From Actinomadura mexicana (GTDB lineage: Bacteria; Actinomycetota; Actinomycetes; Streptosporangiales; Streptosporangiaceae), in NCBI RefSeq assembly GCF_900188105.1, contig NZ_FZNP01000002.1, positions 248,001 to 312,000 of the forward strand: DNA of 64,000 bases, written 5' to 3'. Positions 43,999 through 52,177 of the stretch are shown here, in pieces; within the stretch, counting starts at the first letter, position 1, and each line of letters starts with the position of its first letter. The notes beneath the pieces were generated by a model that did not search any database, was not told the origin of the DNA, and worked only from the letters and a program-made list of their open reading frames with translations. The position numbers were made by a program, and so were the translations under genes.

Positions 43999-44556
43999 AT
44001 GGCCGACCAGGCCACCCAGGAGAACGTCGTCGATCTGCTGCTCGCGCAGCACGAGGAGATCCGCCACCTCGCCTCGACCGTGGAGAAGAACCACGGCAAG
44101 GTCCGCAAGGACGCCTTCGACCGGCTGCGCAGGCTTCTCGCCGTGCACGAGACCGCCGAGGAGGAGGTCGTCCACCCGTTCGCCCGGCGCGCCACCGGCG
44201 ACGGCTCCCGCGTGGTGGACGCGCGGCTGGAGGAGGAGAACAAGGCCAAGGGCGTCCTGTCGGACCTGGAGAAGATGGACCCCGAGTCCGCCGACTTCGA
44301 GGGAACGTTCGCCAGGTTCCACCGGGACCTTGAGGCACACGCCTCGCACGAGGAGGAAGAGGAGTTCCCGCGCATCGCCCGTGAGGCCACGCCCGAGCAG
44401 ATGCGCGGCATGGCCAAGGCCGTCAGGGCCGCCGAGGCGATCGCCCCGACCCATCCCCACCAGGGGACGGAGTCGCCGACCAAGAACCTCGCGCTCGGGC
44501 CGATGGCGGCCGTCGCCGACCGCGTCCGCGACGCCATCGGCAAGGCGCGCGGCTGA
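43999..44556 (+). CDS. Hemerythrin HHE domain protein
   Basis: This 185-residue protein is a di-iron hemerythrin-like domain: H18 (LAQHEE), H50, E54 and H59 (AVHETAEEEVVHPF), and H108/H114/H117 (RFHRDLEAHASHEEEEEF). Such cytoplasmic proteins bind oxygen or NO, or detoxify. A C-terminal extension (residues 140-185) is rich in Ala. GGAGGGTGTC stands before the ATG. A hairpin terminator and a small acidic-protein gene follow. Confidence 0.93.
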   Translation: MADQATQENVVDLLLAQHEEIRHLASTVEKNHGKVRKDAFDRLRRLLAVHETAEEEVVHPFARRATGDGSRVVDARLEEENKAKGVLSDLEKMDPESADFEGTFARFHRDLEAHASHEEEEEFPRIAREATPEQMRGMAKAVRAAEAIAPTHPHQGTESPTKNLALGPMAAVADRVRDAIGKARG

Positions 44557-44564
44557 CCGACCCT

Positions 44565-44585
44565 GGGCGGCCCGCCGGGCCGCCC
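44565..44585 (+). terminator. Hairpin GGGCGGCCC/GGGCCGCCC after hemerythrin gene
   Basis: Nine paired bases with a 3-nt loop lie 9 bp after the stop codon and just before the ribosome site of the next small gene, so it may also act as an attenuator. Confidence 0.6.
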
Positions 44586-44602
44586 CCCTTCGAGGAGGTG
44601 CG

Positions 44603-44791
44603 ATGACCGACCGCAAGGACGACCGGGACAAGCCGCTCGCCGACCGGCGCGCCGAGGCCGGGGCGCCGCAGGAGGACGATGCGGACGTGGGGGCCGAGCA
44701 CACGCCCAGCCCCACGGACCCGCCGAACGCCGAGGCCGAGGCCCCGGGCGGCGAGGACGACGGCTACAGCCCGCAGACCGAAGTCCCCTGA
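44603..44791 (+). CDS. Small acidic disordered protein
   Basis: The 62-residue product is acidic and Pro/Glu/Asp-rich (DRKDDRDKPLADRRAEAGAP, then EDDGYSPQTEVP), predicted disordered. GAGGAGGTG precedes the ATG at 44603. It follows the hemerythrin gene by about 45 bp. Similar small proteins are common in actinomycetes and have no assigned function. Confidence 0.65.
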   Translation: MTDRKDDRDKPLADRRAEAGAPQEDDADVGAEHTPSPTDPPNAEAEAPGGEDDGYSPQTEVP

Positions 44792-44812
44792 TCCGCCCGG
44801 GGCGCCCTGCTC

Positions 44813-45586
44813 CTACTCCCTGTCGTCGTCCTGGTCGGCTCCGACCGTGACGCCGACGACGTCCTCCAGCTCGCTCAGGACCGCGGCGAGCTCCGGGACC
44901 GAGCCCGTCCCCTCCAGCGTGAGCGTCACCACGGCGTTGCCGGGGCGGCGCCGGTCGGGTTCGCGCCGGTCCCGGCGCTCGTCACGGCCGCGGTCGGAGT
45001 CGTCCGGCAGGTAGTCGCGGTCGACGTTGACCTCCAGGATCACGAAACCGCGCTGCGTTGACTCCATCAGGACCTGCCGCAGCACGCCGTGCCCGTCCCG
45101 GTAGACGATCCGCATCCGCGCGACCCCGGCCCGGCGGTACCGCTCCAGCGGCAGCCTCTTCGTCAGGCCGCTCAGCCCGTAGACGACGAGGAAGTGGATC
45201 GCGGTGACCGCCACCGCGAGCACCGGCAGCCCGCCGCCGGCCGCCATGCCGACGGCCGCCGTCACCCACACGACGGCGGCGGTCGTGAGGCCGCGCACCG
45301 CGTCCCGGCGGACGAAGATCAGCCCGCCGCCGATGAAGCCGATGCCGGACACGATCTGCGCCGCCACCCGGGAGGGGTCCAGCGAGACGTTCCCCGGGAC
45401 GTTCTCGAATCCGTACTTGCTGACCAGCATGAACAGGGCCGCGCCAACGCCGACGAGGGTGTGCGTGCGCAGTCCCGCGCTCTTGTTGCGCAGCCCTCGT
45501 TCCAGCCCGATCGCGGCCGACAGCACCATGGCGAGCAGCAGCTCGCCGATCTCCACCCAACCCTGCCCGGGGGACAATTCGAACAC
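44813..45586 (-). CDS. MgtC/SapB family membrane protein
   Basis: The 257-residue product has the MgtC membrane domain with about four to five helices: [60 protein letters not shown] and [19 protein letters not shown], followed by an ACT-like cytoplasmic domain with an Arg/Asp-rich insert. Relatives modulate Mg2+ homeostasis or inhibit ATP synthase. I chose the GTG at 45586 (FELSPGQGW); an upstream GTG at 45649 reads through a 15-bp tandem repeat and is less likely. Confidence 0.9.
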   Translation of the reverse strand: MFELSPGQGWVEIGELLLAMVLSAAIGLERGLRNKSAGLRTHTLVGVGAALFMLVSKYGFENVPGNVSLDPSRVAAQIVSGIGFIGGGLIFVRRDAVRGLTTAAVVWVTAAVGMAAGGGLPVLAVAVTAIHFLVVYGLSGLTKRLPLERYRRAGVARMRIVYRDGHGVLRQVLMESTQRGFVILEVNVDRDYLPDDSDRGRDERRDRREPDRRRPGNAVVTLTLEGTGSVPELAAVLSELEDVVGVTVGADQDDDRE

Positions 45587-45617
45587 CCTCGTACCACCCC
45601 TCGCTCTTCCGTTGTCG

Positions 45618-45662
45618 ACCCGACCGCACAGCACCCGACCGCACAGCACCCGACCGCACAGC
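45618..45662. repeat. 15-bp tandem repeat, three perfect units
   Basis: ACCCGACCGCACAGC occurs at 45618, 45633 and 45648, between the MgtC start and the large hairpin. Confidence 0.9.
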
Positions 45663-45716
45663 AGCAGGTCGGAGGCCGCCCCGGACTCTCTCCGGGGCGG
45701 CCTCCGACCTGCTGCT
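45660..45716 (-). terminator. Very long perfect hairpin (26-bp stem, 5-nt loop)
   Basis: The arms at 45660-45685 and 45691-45716 are exact reverse complements around CTCTC. The stop codon of the upstream small gene (45715) is part of the stem. It would efficiently end transcription from the DUF3140 operon and shield the MgtC promoter. Confidence 0.85.
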
Positions 45717-45906
45717 AGACGGGGTGCGGGGGCTGCTGGTCCGGCGGTGTCCCGCCGCCCTTGCCGCCGCCTCGGTCCCCCTTGTCGGTGCCGTGCGCGT
45801 GGCCCTTGGACCTGGCCGACCTCGGGTCGGTGGCCTCGGGCGCGGGCTCGTCCGTCACCGCGGTCCTCCCGGACCGCCTGATCTCGGGCTGCTGCGGGTT
45901 CGGCAT
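45715..45906 (-). CDS. Small hydrophilic protein
   Basis: The 63-residue product starts [20 protein letters not shown], is rich in Gly, Asp, Lys and Pro, and ends [10 protein letters not shown]. It is disordered and resembles small stress-linked proteins of actinomycetes. It lies 11 bp after the DUF3140 gene on the same strand and ends inside a long terminator. Function unknown. Confidence 0.6.
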   Translation of the reverse strand: MPNPQQPEIRRSGRTAVTDEPAPEATDPRSARSKGHAHGTDKGDRGGGKGGGTPPDQQPPHPV

Positions 45907-45917
45907 GCTCTCGCCTC

Positions 45918-46277
45918 CTATGCGCTGGACGGTTCGGGACGCAGCGGGTCGTGCCCCACGCTCATCAGCGCGTGACGCCATTCCTCGTCCCGTTCCGCGT
46001 TCGACGGTCGCTGCTCCAACCGGTCCTCCACGTAGTCGACGACCTCCTGCATCACCTCCCCGTCACTTTCGGTCAGGTCGACCTTCCGCTTGCGCAGCAC
46101 GTCCACCACGCGGGCTCCCAGCTCCGACACCCCGGGACCGGGGCCGCCGGCCGGGAACGCCTCCTCGCCGGACGCGTCCGTGAGCAACCAGGTGCGCAGT
46201 TCGTCGGAGGTCATGTTCACGAGCCGGTGGAAGTCCTCCCATGCCAGCTCCACCTCGGGCGATACGCGGTCCTTCAT
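45918..46277 (-). CDS. DUF3140 family protein
   Basis: The 119-residue product has the family core [40 protein letters not shown] and a C-terminal [15 protein letters not shown] segment. Such proteins are small, soluble and often near stress-response genes; function unknown. The ATG at 46277 begins [13 protein letters not shown]. The small 63-residue gene follows. Confidence 0.85.
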   Translation of the reverse strand: MKDRVSPEVELAWEDFHRLVNMTSDELRTWLLTDASGEEAFPAGGPGPGVSELGARVVDVLRKRKVDLTESDGEVMQEVVDYVEDRLEQRPSNAERDEEWRHALMSVGHDPLRPEPSSA

Positions 46278-46462
46278 CGGCGAAACTCCCTGTACGGATT
46301 CATGGCCGCCGTACCCGGAGACCGCTGCCCCATTCGTCCCATCTTGTGCTACTGCGGCCCGAACAGCTCGCGGAACGCCCGGATCGGGCCGGAGCCGCCG
46401 TCAGGCGGCGGGGCGGCGCTGTGGAAGACTCCTACCGGCACGGCGGCTAGATGGGGAGCGTC

Positions 46463-47296
46463 ATGGAGTTGGTCCACTCGGGCAAGGTCAGGGACGTCTA
46501 CGCGGACGGCGACGAGCTGATCCTCGTCGCGTCCGACCGGGTGAGCGTCTACGACGTCGTCCTGCCGACCCCGGTCCCCGACAAGGGGAAGATCCTCACG
46601 CAGCTGTCCCTCTGGTGGTTCGAGCGGCTCGCCGACATCATTCCGAACCACGTCGTTTCGGCCACCGACGTGCCCCAGGAGTGGGCCGGCCGCGCCATCC
46701 GCTGCCGCCGCCTCACCATGCTCCCCGTCGAGTGGATCGCGCGCGGGCACCTCGCCGGGCTCGGCCTGAAGGAGTACCAGAAGTCGGGCACGGTCTCGGG
46801 CATCGCCCTGCCGGAGGGCCTGACCGAGGCGTCCCGGCTGCCGGAGCCGATCTTCACTCCGACCACCAAGGCCACCGAGGGCCACGACGAGTTCATCACC
46901 TACGACGACGTGGTCGGCGAGATCGGCGACGACACCGCCGCCCGCCTCAAGGACGTCACGCTGGAGATCTACGAGCGCGGCGCCGCCCTCGCCGCCGAGC
47001 GCGGCATCATCATCGCCGACACCAAGCTGGAGTTCGGCCGCGCCGCCGACGGCGCCCTCGTCCTCGGCGACGAGGTGCTCACGCCTGACTCGTCCCGGTT
47101 CTGGCCCGCCGACCAGTGGGTGCCCGGCCGTCCGCAGCACTCCCTGGACAAGCAGTTCGTGCGCGACTGGAGCAGCACGCTCGACTGGGACCGCACCCCG
47201 CCCGGCCCCGCCATCCCCGACGAGGTCGTGGAGGCCACCCGCGCCCGCTACACCGAGGTCTACGAACGCCTGACCGGCACCGCCTGGACCTCCTGA
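46463..47296 (+). CDS. purC: Phosphoribosylaminoimidazole-succinocarboxamide synthase
   Basis: This purine-biosynthesis enzyme condenses CAIR with aspartate using ATP to give SAICAR. The 277-residue product has HSGKVRDVYADGDELILVAS (nucleotide site), PVEWIARGHLAGLGLKEYQK, FTPTTKATEGHDE, and the IADTKLEFGRAADG segment. I chose ATG 46463, with GGGGAG upstream; an ATG 12 bp earlier is possible. It overlaps the convergent merR-type gene by 37 bp. Other pur genes are not in the window. Confidence 0.95.
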   Translation: MELVHSGKVRDVYADGDELILVASDRVSVYDVVLPTPVPDKGKILTQLSLWWFERLADIIPNHVVSATDVPQEWAGRAIRCRRLTMLPVEWIARGHLAGLGLKEYQKSGTVSGIALPEGLTEASRLPEPIFTPTTKATEGHDEFITYDDVVGEIGDDTAARLKDVTLEIYERGAALAAERGIIIADTKLEFGRAADGALVLGDEVLTPDSSRFWPADQWVPGRPQHSLDKQFVRDWSSTLDWDRTPPGPAIPDEVVEATRARYTEVYERLTGTAWTS

Positions 47297-47661
47297 GGAC
47301 CCGGCGCGCAGCCGGGGCAGGACCGGGCGAGGCGGCCCGCCACCTCGGCGCGGCGCCGGATGAGCGCGCGGATCTCCGCGTCGATCTCGGCGAGCCCGCG
47401 CCGGTAGACCGCGACCGACTCGGGGCACGCGGCTCCGTCGGCATGGCCGGCGCGCAGGCAGTCGAGGAACGGGCGCGTGTCGTCCAGCGTGAAGCCCGCC
47501 TCCAGCAGCGCGCGGATCTGCGCGACGAGCCGCAGGTCGGACTCCTCGTACTCGCGGTACCCGTTGGCCGCGCGCCGCGCCGGCAGCAGCCCCTGCTTCT
47601 CGTAGTAGCGCAGCATGCGGGTGCTCACGCCCGCGCGGGCGGCCAGTTCCCCGATCCGCAT
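47260..47661 (-). CDS. MerR-family regulator
   Basis: The 133-residue product has the MerR helix-turn-helix RIGELAARAGVSTRMLRYYE and YREYEESDLRLV, a dimer helix, and a C-terminal CPGC plus a distal Cys (AACPESV) that may bind metal or sense redox. A perfect dyad in its own promoter (47692-47721) suggests autoregulation. The gene overlaps purC by 37 bp at its 3' end. No divergent partner gene is controlled in an obvious way; the neighbouring chitinase terminator lies beyond. Confidence 0.9.
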   Translation of the reverse strand: MRIGELAARAGVSTRMLRYYEKQGLLPARRAANGYREYEESDLRLVAQIRALLEAGFTLDDTRPFLDCLRAGHADGAACPESVAVYRRGLAEIDAEIRALIRRRAEVAGRLARSCPGCAPGPQEVQAVPVRRS

Positions 47662-47691
47662 CGGCCCTCCTCGCCTTCGCGGCCGACGTTA

Positions 47692-47721
47692 CTCCTTGAC
47701 ACCGCCGTCAATGTCAAGGAG
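47692..47721. promoter_or_regulatory. MerR-type operator, 10-bp arms with 10-bp spacer
   Basis: CTCCTTGACA and TGTCAAGGAG flank ten bases. On the minus strand TTGACA within the dyad and TAACGT beyond it are spaced by 20 bp, the elongated spacing typical of MerR-activated promoters. It lies about 30 bp before the merR start. Confidence 0.75.
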
Positions 47722-47735
47722 GGCGAGCCCGGGGC

Positions 47736-47764
47736 GCGGGCCCGGCGGACGCCGCCGGGCCCGC
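47736..47764 (-). terminator. Terminator after the GH18 chitinase gene
   Basis: GCGGGCCCGGCGG and CCGCCGGGCCCGC form a 13-bp perfect stem with a 3-nt loop, 14 bp after the chitinase stop. Confidence 0.75.
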
Positions 47765-47778
47765 CCCGGGTCAGGCCG

Positions 47779-49101
47779 TCAGCGGCCCTGGAGCCCGCGG
47801 GCGTTGTCGCCGAATGACCAGCTCTTCGATCCGTCCCAGTTGATGGACCAGGTCATCAGGCCCTTCAACCGGCCGTTGAAGTGGTTCCACGCCTGGCCGA
47901 CGAGGCCCGGCGACATGTGGCCGCCGCCCGCGCCCGGCTGCGCGGGAAGGCCCGGGACCTGCTTGTCGTAGGGAACCCTGATGGTGGTGCCCTGGACGGT
48001 GAGGCCGTTGTCCAGGCACTCGGTCTGCTTCACGAAACCCTCGACCGTCCCGGCGGAGTAGGAGTCGCCCGAGCATCCGTACATGCTGCCGTTGTAGTAC
48101 TGCATGTTCAGCCACCACAGCCGGCCGTTGTCCGCGTACTTCTTGACGATCGGCAGGTAGGCGCCCCAGATGGAGCCGTAGGTGACGCTGCCGCCGGTCA
48201 CGTACGCGGTCTCCGGTGCCATCGTGAGCCCGAAGTTGGACGGCATCCGGCCGAGGACGCCGTCGATGATGCGGATCAGGTTGGACTGCGACGCCGACGG
48301 CCGGCCGATGTTCCCGCTGCCCGACAGCCCCGTCTCGATGTCGATGTCGATACCGTCGAAGTTGTACTTCTTCAGGATCGGCACGACCGTCTGGACGAAC
48401 CGGTCGGCGACGCTGCTGGAGCTGAGGTCGATGCCCGCGGCGGCGCCGCCGATCGACATCAGGACGGTCGCGCCCGCGGCCTTCGCCGCGCACATCTGGG
48501 CGGGGGTGGAGACCTTGACCGTCGAGTCCATGCCGTCCTCCCACAGGACGGTGCCGTCCGAGCGGATGACGGGGAACGCCGCGTTGATCACGTTGTAGCC
48601 GTGCTGCTTGATCACGGGATTGTCGATCGGCGTCCAGCCGAAGGGCGGGTGGACGCCGTTGGACGCGCCGTCCCAGTTCTCCCAGTAGCCCTGAAGGATC
48701 TTGCCGGCGGGCTTGGACTTCACCGCGCAGGTCTCGTCCCCGCCGGGCGGGGTGGTGGGGGGTGTGGTCGGGGGCTCCGAGGTGTCGCAGGTGCCCAGCT
48801 CACGCCACAGCGTGGGGGTGGACGCGGGGTTCCAGCCGGCGCCCGGGTAGGCGGTGTGGGCGACGATCGCCTCGTAGCCGTGGCCGCTGTGGACGACCCT
48901 GTCGCCGACCTTGTAGGAGGTGCCCTCGGCCCACGCCGGATACGTGCAGGCGATCGCGGACGCGAGCTGGGCCGACGACGGCGCTGACACCGCGACCAGC
49001 GTGCCGAACGACAGGACGGCCGCCGCGGCGGCGGAGGCCAGCGCGGCACCGGCCGCATGTCTGAAGGGACCGTGTTCGGGGTGCGCGTGCTTGAGCTTCA
49101 C
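47779..49101 (-). CDS. Secreted GH18 chitinase with CBM5/12 domain
   Basis: This retaining chitinase hydrolyses chitin outside the cell. The 440-residue precursor has a signal peptide (about 1-50), a CBM5/12 domain (51-105: YPAWAEGTSYKVGDRVVHSG, then WRELGTC), a Thr/Pro linker (108-122) and a GH18 barrel whose active motif is DGIDIDIE (249-256) with catalytic E256, plus the SIGG motif and MQYYN. The start is a GTG at 49101. It is a single gene with its own terminator, 32 kb away from the LPMO-GH19 pair but complementary to it. Confidence 0.94.
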   Translation of the reverse strand: MKLKHAHPEHGPFRHAAGAALASAAAAAVLSFGTLVAVSAPSSAQLASAIACTYPAWAEGTSYKVGDRVVHSGHGYEAIVAHTAYPGAGWNPASTPTLWRELGTCDTSEPPTTPPTTPPGGDETCAVKSKPAGKILQGYWENWDGASNGVHPPFGWTPIDNPVIKQHGYNVINAAFPVIRSDGTVLWEDGMDSTVKVSTPAQMCAAKAAGATVLMSIGGAAAGIDLSSSSVADRFVQTVVPILKKYNFDGIDIDIETGLSGSGNIGRPSASQSNLIRIIDGVLGRMPSNFGLTMAPETAYVTGGSVTYGSIWGAYLPIVKKYADNGRLWWLNMQYYNGSMYGCSGDSYSAGTVEGFVKQTECLDNGLTVQGTTIRVPYDKQVPGLPAQPGAGGGHMSPGLVGQAWNHFNGRLKGLMTWSINWDGSKSWSFGDNARGLQGR

Positions 49102-49268
49102 GGGGACGACTCCTCAGCTGAACGGGAGACAGAGGAGCCGGTGCAAGAGCCGAACAAGTCCCGTGGGGACGGAACTCTCCCAGAGCAAGGCACATACGAC
49201 CGGCGTGGACGCCAGTTAGAGGGTAACCGTCCCGCCGAACCCCGTGAAGCCCCTTGAAGGGCGGTCGT

Positions 49269-49658
49269 TCAGAAGGCCGTGGTGCTGTCCGACGGGACGA
49301 TCTCCTGGCCCAGCGGGGTGAGCGAGATCGGGATCAGCTTGAAGTTGGCGATGCCGAACGGGATCCCGATGATCGTGATGCAGAGCAGGACCCCGGTGAC
49401 GAGATGCCCGAGGGCCAGCCACCACCCCGCGAAGATGATCCAGATGATGTTCCCCAGCAGCGAGCCCGCGCCCGCGCCCCGCCTGGGGACGGTCGTCCGG
49501 CCGAACGGCCACAGCGCGAAGCCCGCGATGCGGAACGCGGCGATGCCGAACGGGATGGTGATGATGAGGATGCAGCAGATCACCCCGGCGACCACGTAGC
49601 CCATCGCCATCCAGAAGCCCGCCAGAACCAGCCAGAGGACGTTCAACAGCGTGCGCAC
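49269..49658 (-). CDS. YccF domain inner-membrane protein
   Basis: The 129-residue product has two YccF halves with repeated membrane segments: NVLWLVLAGFWMAMGYVVAG with IPFGIAAFRIAGFALWPFGR, and NIIWIIFAGWWLALGHLVTG with IPFGIANFKLIP. About four helices are expected. The family is of unknown function. It is monocistronic, running toward the chitinase gene, with about 160 bp between. Confidence 0.9.
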   Translation of the reverse strand: MRTLLNVLWLVLAGFWMAMGYVVAGVICCILIITIPFGIAAFRIAGFALWPFGRTTVPRRGAGAGSLLGNIIWIIFAGWWLALGHLVTGVLLCITIIGIPFGIANFKLIPISLTPLGQEIVPSDSTTAF

Positions 49659-49834
49659 GAGTTCCCCCCGAAAGTAATCAAATGCTGTTATTTCACACCG
49701 CCCTCAGGCTCAAACCGGCGGGCCGTATGCAGAAGACCGTAGGGCACCCCGTCCCGCCAGGTGCCGTCATGCGCGACCGCGCTTGACCCTGACACGGTGA
49801 CAAGCTCTTCACTGTGACCAGGGAGGTGGTCCCG

Positions 49835-50503
49835 GTGACCATTCCGCAACAGGACGCGGACACGCTTCGGGCCTTCCGGGGGCTGGAGAACAGCGACGCC
49901 TCGGTGCGGCTGCGGGCGGCGATGGCGGTCGGCACGGCCCCTGACCCGGGGTTCGTCGACAAGCTCATCGAACGGTGCGCGATCGAACCCGAGTTCTTCG
50001 TGCGCGACATGCTCACGTGGGCCCTGACCCGCCACTCGGCATCGCTGACGGTTCCGAAGCTCGTCGACGAACTCCGCTCGGAGCGGGCGCAGGCACGAAG
50101 CCAGGCGCTGCACACGCTGTCCAAGGTCGGGGACCGGCGGGCGTGGCCGGCGATCACGCGGGACCTCATGACCGACGGCGACGACGAGGTGGCGCGGAGC
50201 GCCTGGCGGGCGGCGGTCGTCCTCGTCCCCGAAGGCGAGGAGCCCGAGTTGGCCGAGGTGCTGGCGACACAGCTCGGGCGCGGGGAGCGCGCGACGCAGC
50301 AGAGCCTCAGCCGGGCGCTGATCGCGCTCGGCGAGGTGATCCTGCCGGTCCTGCGCGCTGCGATGACGGCTCCCGGCCCCCGCGTGCGCGCGCACGCGAT
50401 CGCCACGGAACGCCTGCTGCGCGATCCGGACGCCGACTTCGCGTTCGCGATCGAGGAGGCGAAGCGCATCGTGGCCCTCGGCACGACCGGCCAGCAGGGG
50501 TGA
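49835..50503 (+). CDS. HEAT-repeat protein
   Basis: This 222-residue all-helical protein consists of HEAT-like repeats (SVRLRAAMAVGTAPDPGFVD, ARSQALHTLSKVGDRRAWPA, EVARSAWRAAVVLVPEGEEP). It probably binds a protein or nucleic-acid partner. It precedes a MerR-HEAT gene by 6 bp and shares its repeat type, which suggests one functional unit. I chose the GTG at 49835, with GGGAGG upstream; a GTG at 49814 is possible. Confidence 0.82.
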   Translation: MTIPQQDADTLRAFRGLENSDASVRLRAAMAVGTAPDPGFVDKLIERCAIEPEFFVRDMLTWALTRHSASLTVPKLVDELRSERAQARSQALHTLSKVGDRRAWPAITRDLMTDGDDEVARSAWRAAVVLVPEGEEPELAEVLATQLGRGERATQQSLSRALIALGEVILPVLRAAMTAPGPRVRAHAIATERLLRDPDADFAFAIEEAKRIVALGTTGQQG

Positions 50504-50509
50504 CGGGCC

Positions 50510-51514
50510 GTGTTGATCGGTGAGGTGGCGCGACGGTCCGGGGTCAGCGCGCGCATGCTCAGGCACTACGAGTCGCTCGGCCTGGTGCGGCCGACGGGCC
50601 GTACCGGCGCCGGCTATCGCGAGTACTCCAGCGAGGACATCCGGCGGATCTTCCACATCGAGAGCCTGCGGTCGCTGGGACTGTCGCTGCGCGATGTCGG
50701 GCGTGCGCTCGATGATCCCGGCTTCGCCCCCGCGGAGCTCGTCGACGGCCTCGTCCGCCGGACGCGGGAACGCATCGCACGCGAGACGGAGCTGCTCACG
50801 CGGCTCCGCCGGATCGATGCCGCGGAACCCGCCGGCTGGGAGGACGTCCTCCAGATCGTCGCGCTCCTCCAGGCGCTGGGGTCGGAAAGCGCCGGGAAGC
50901 GCCAGCGCGCGGCCCTGTCCTCGGTCGAGGAGGTTCCGGTGCCGGTGGAAGCACTGGTCGAGGCAGCGCTGAGCGAGACGGACACGAACGTGGCCGGAGC
51001 CCTTCGATGGGCTCTGGCGCAATCGGGCGACAGCGCGTTGGCGCCGCTGGCGGAGGGCCTCGGCTCACCGGTGGCCGAGGTGCGGAGACGCGCCGTCCAG
51101 TCGATCGCCGAGATCCGGAGCGACGGGGCGACCGCACTGCTGCGGGACGTCCTCACCGGCCCCGACCTCGTGATCCGCAGGTACGCGGCTCTGGCGCTCG
51201 GAGCACGGGGAGTGGAGGACGCCGTCCCGACGCTGGTCGACATGATCGTCGAGGAGGCGAACGACGTCGACGCGGCCGACGCGCTGAGCACGCTGGCGAG
51301 CCGTCCCGCGCTGGCGGACCAGATCGCCACCGGGCTCGTCGACCGCCTCGCCCACGGCACCGTTGATCCGTCCGCCCGTCGACGGCTGGCACAGGCCCTC
51401 GCGGACATCCCGGGAACCACCGCGTCCCGCGCCCTCGCAGACCTGTCACAAGACGAAGACCGCGCCGTCGCCCTAACCGCGACCTACATCCTGGGCCTAC
51501 GCAACACGGACTGA
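50510..51514 (+). CDS. MerR-family regulator fused to HEAT repeats
   Basis: The 334-residue product has a MerR helix-turn-helix at the N-terminus (LIGEVARRSGVSARMLRHYE, YREYSSEDIRRI), a dimer helix near 85-105, and HEAT-like repeats over the last two thirds (VRRRAVQSIAEIRSDGATAL, VIRRYAALALGARGVEDAVP). The usual small-ligand domain is replaced by a protein-binding solenoid. It starts at a GTG at 50510, 6 bp after the HEAT-protein gene, and is probably translated with it. Confidence 0.88.
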   Translation: MLIGEVARRSGVSARMLRHYESLGLVRPTGRTGAGYREYSSEDIRRIFHIESLRSLGLSLRDVGRALDDPGFAPAELVDGLVRRTRERIARETELLTRLRRIDAAEPAGWEDVLQIVALLQALGSESAGKRQRAALSSVEEVPVPVEALVEAALSETDTNVAGALRWALAQSGDSALAPLAEGLGSPVAEVRRRAVQSIAEIRSDGATALLRDVLTGPDLVIRRYAALALGARGVEDAVPTLVDMIVEEANDVDAADALSTLASRPALADQIATGLVDRLAHGTVDPSARRRLAQALADIPGTTASRALADLSQDEDRAVALTATYILGLRNTD

Positions 51515-51631
51515 CGGCACCTGGTAGGCGTCGAGCACGTGACTCCCGAGGATTCCCGCCCGTTCCGGTGTAGGCGGAGCGGGCCTGCCGGACATCTCTG
51601 GGCGACATCGACCCGAGAGAAGGGAGCCGGC

Positions 51632-52177
51632 GTGCCCGATCCAGACGGGGGATTCACCCGGTTGTGGGACGCGCACTACGACGATGTGCTCAGGTACGCG
51701 GCGCGGCGAATCGACCACGAGACGGCCCGGGACATCGCCGCGGAGACGTTCCTGGTCGCCTGGCGGCGGCGCGGCGACATCCCGCCCGACCGCCCGTTCC
51801 CATGGCTGCTGAACGTCGCCCGCAACGTCCTGGCCAACGAGATGCGGGGCCGCCGCCGGCGCACCCGGCTGTGGGACCGGCTGCGCGGCAACGACCAGCG
51901 CGGCCCCGCCGCCGACGCAGCGTCCGGACTGGCCGAGGGCGACCGCATGGCCGCCGCGCTCGGCCGCCTGTCCACCCGCGACCGCGAGGTTCTCCAACTC
52001 GTCGGTTGGGACGGCCTCGACGCACAGGCCGCGGCGACCGCGGTGGGCTGCTCGGTCAAGACGTTCTCCGTGCGCCTGCACCGCGCCCGGCGGCGCCTGA
52101 CCGCCGCCCTCGCCGAGATCGACGCCGCCGACCGTCCCGCACCCGCCGCCCCGCTGCAAAGGAGCCACCAGGTATGA
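51632..52177 (+). CDS. ECF RNA polymerase sigma factor
   Basis: The 181-residue sigma factor has region 2 (FTRLWDAHYDDVLRYAARRI, ETARDIAAETFLVAWRR, WLLNVARNVLANEMR) and region 4 (LSTRDREVLQLVGWDGLDAQ, VGCSVKTFSVRLHRARRRL). The GTG at 51632 is preceded by AAGGGAG. It overlaps the next gene as ATGA, a sigma-regulator operon, where the partner is a CU044_5270-type membrane protein. Confidence 0.92.
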   Translation: MPDPDGGFTRLWDAHYDDVLRYAARRIDHETARDIAAETFLVAWRRRGDIPPDRPFPWLLNVARNVLANEMRGRRRRTRLWDRLRGNDQRGPAADAASGLAEGDRMAAALGRLSTRDREVLQLVGWDGLDAQAAATAVGCSVKTFSVRLHRARRRLTAALAEIDAADRPAPAAPLQRSHQV

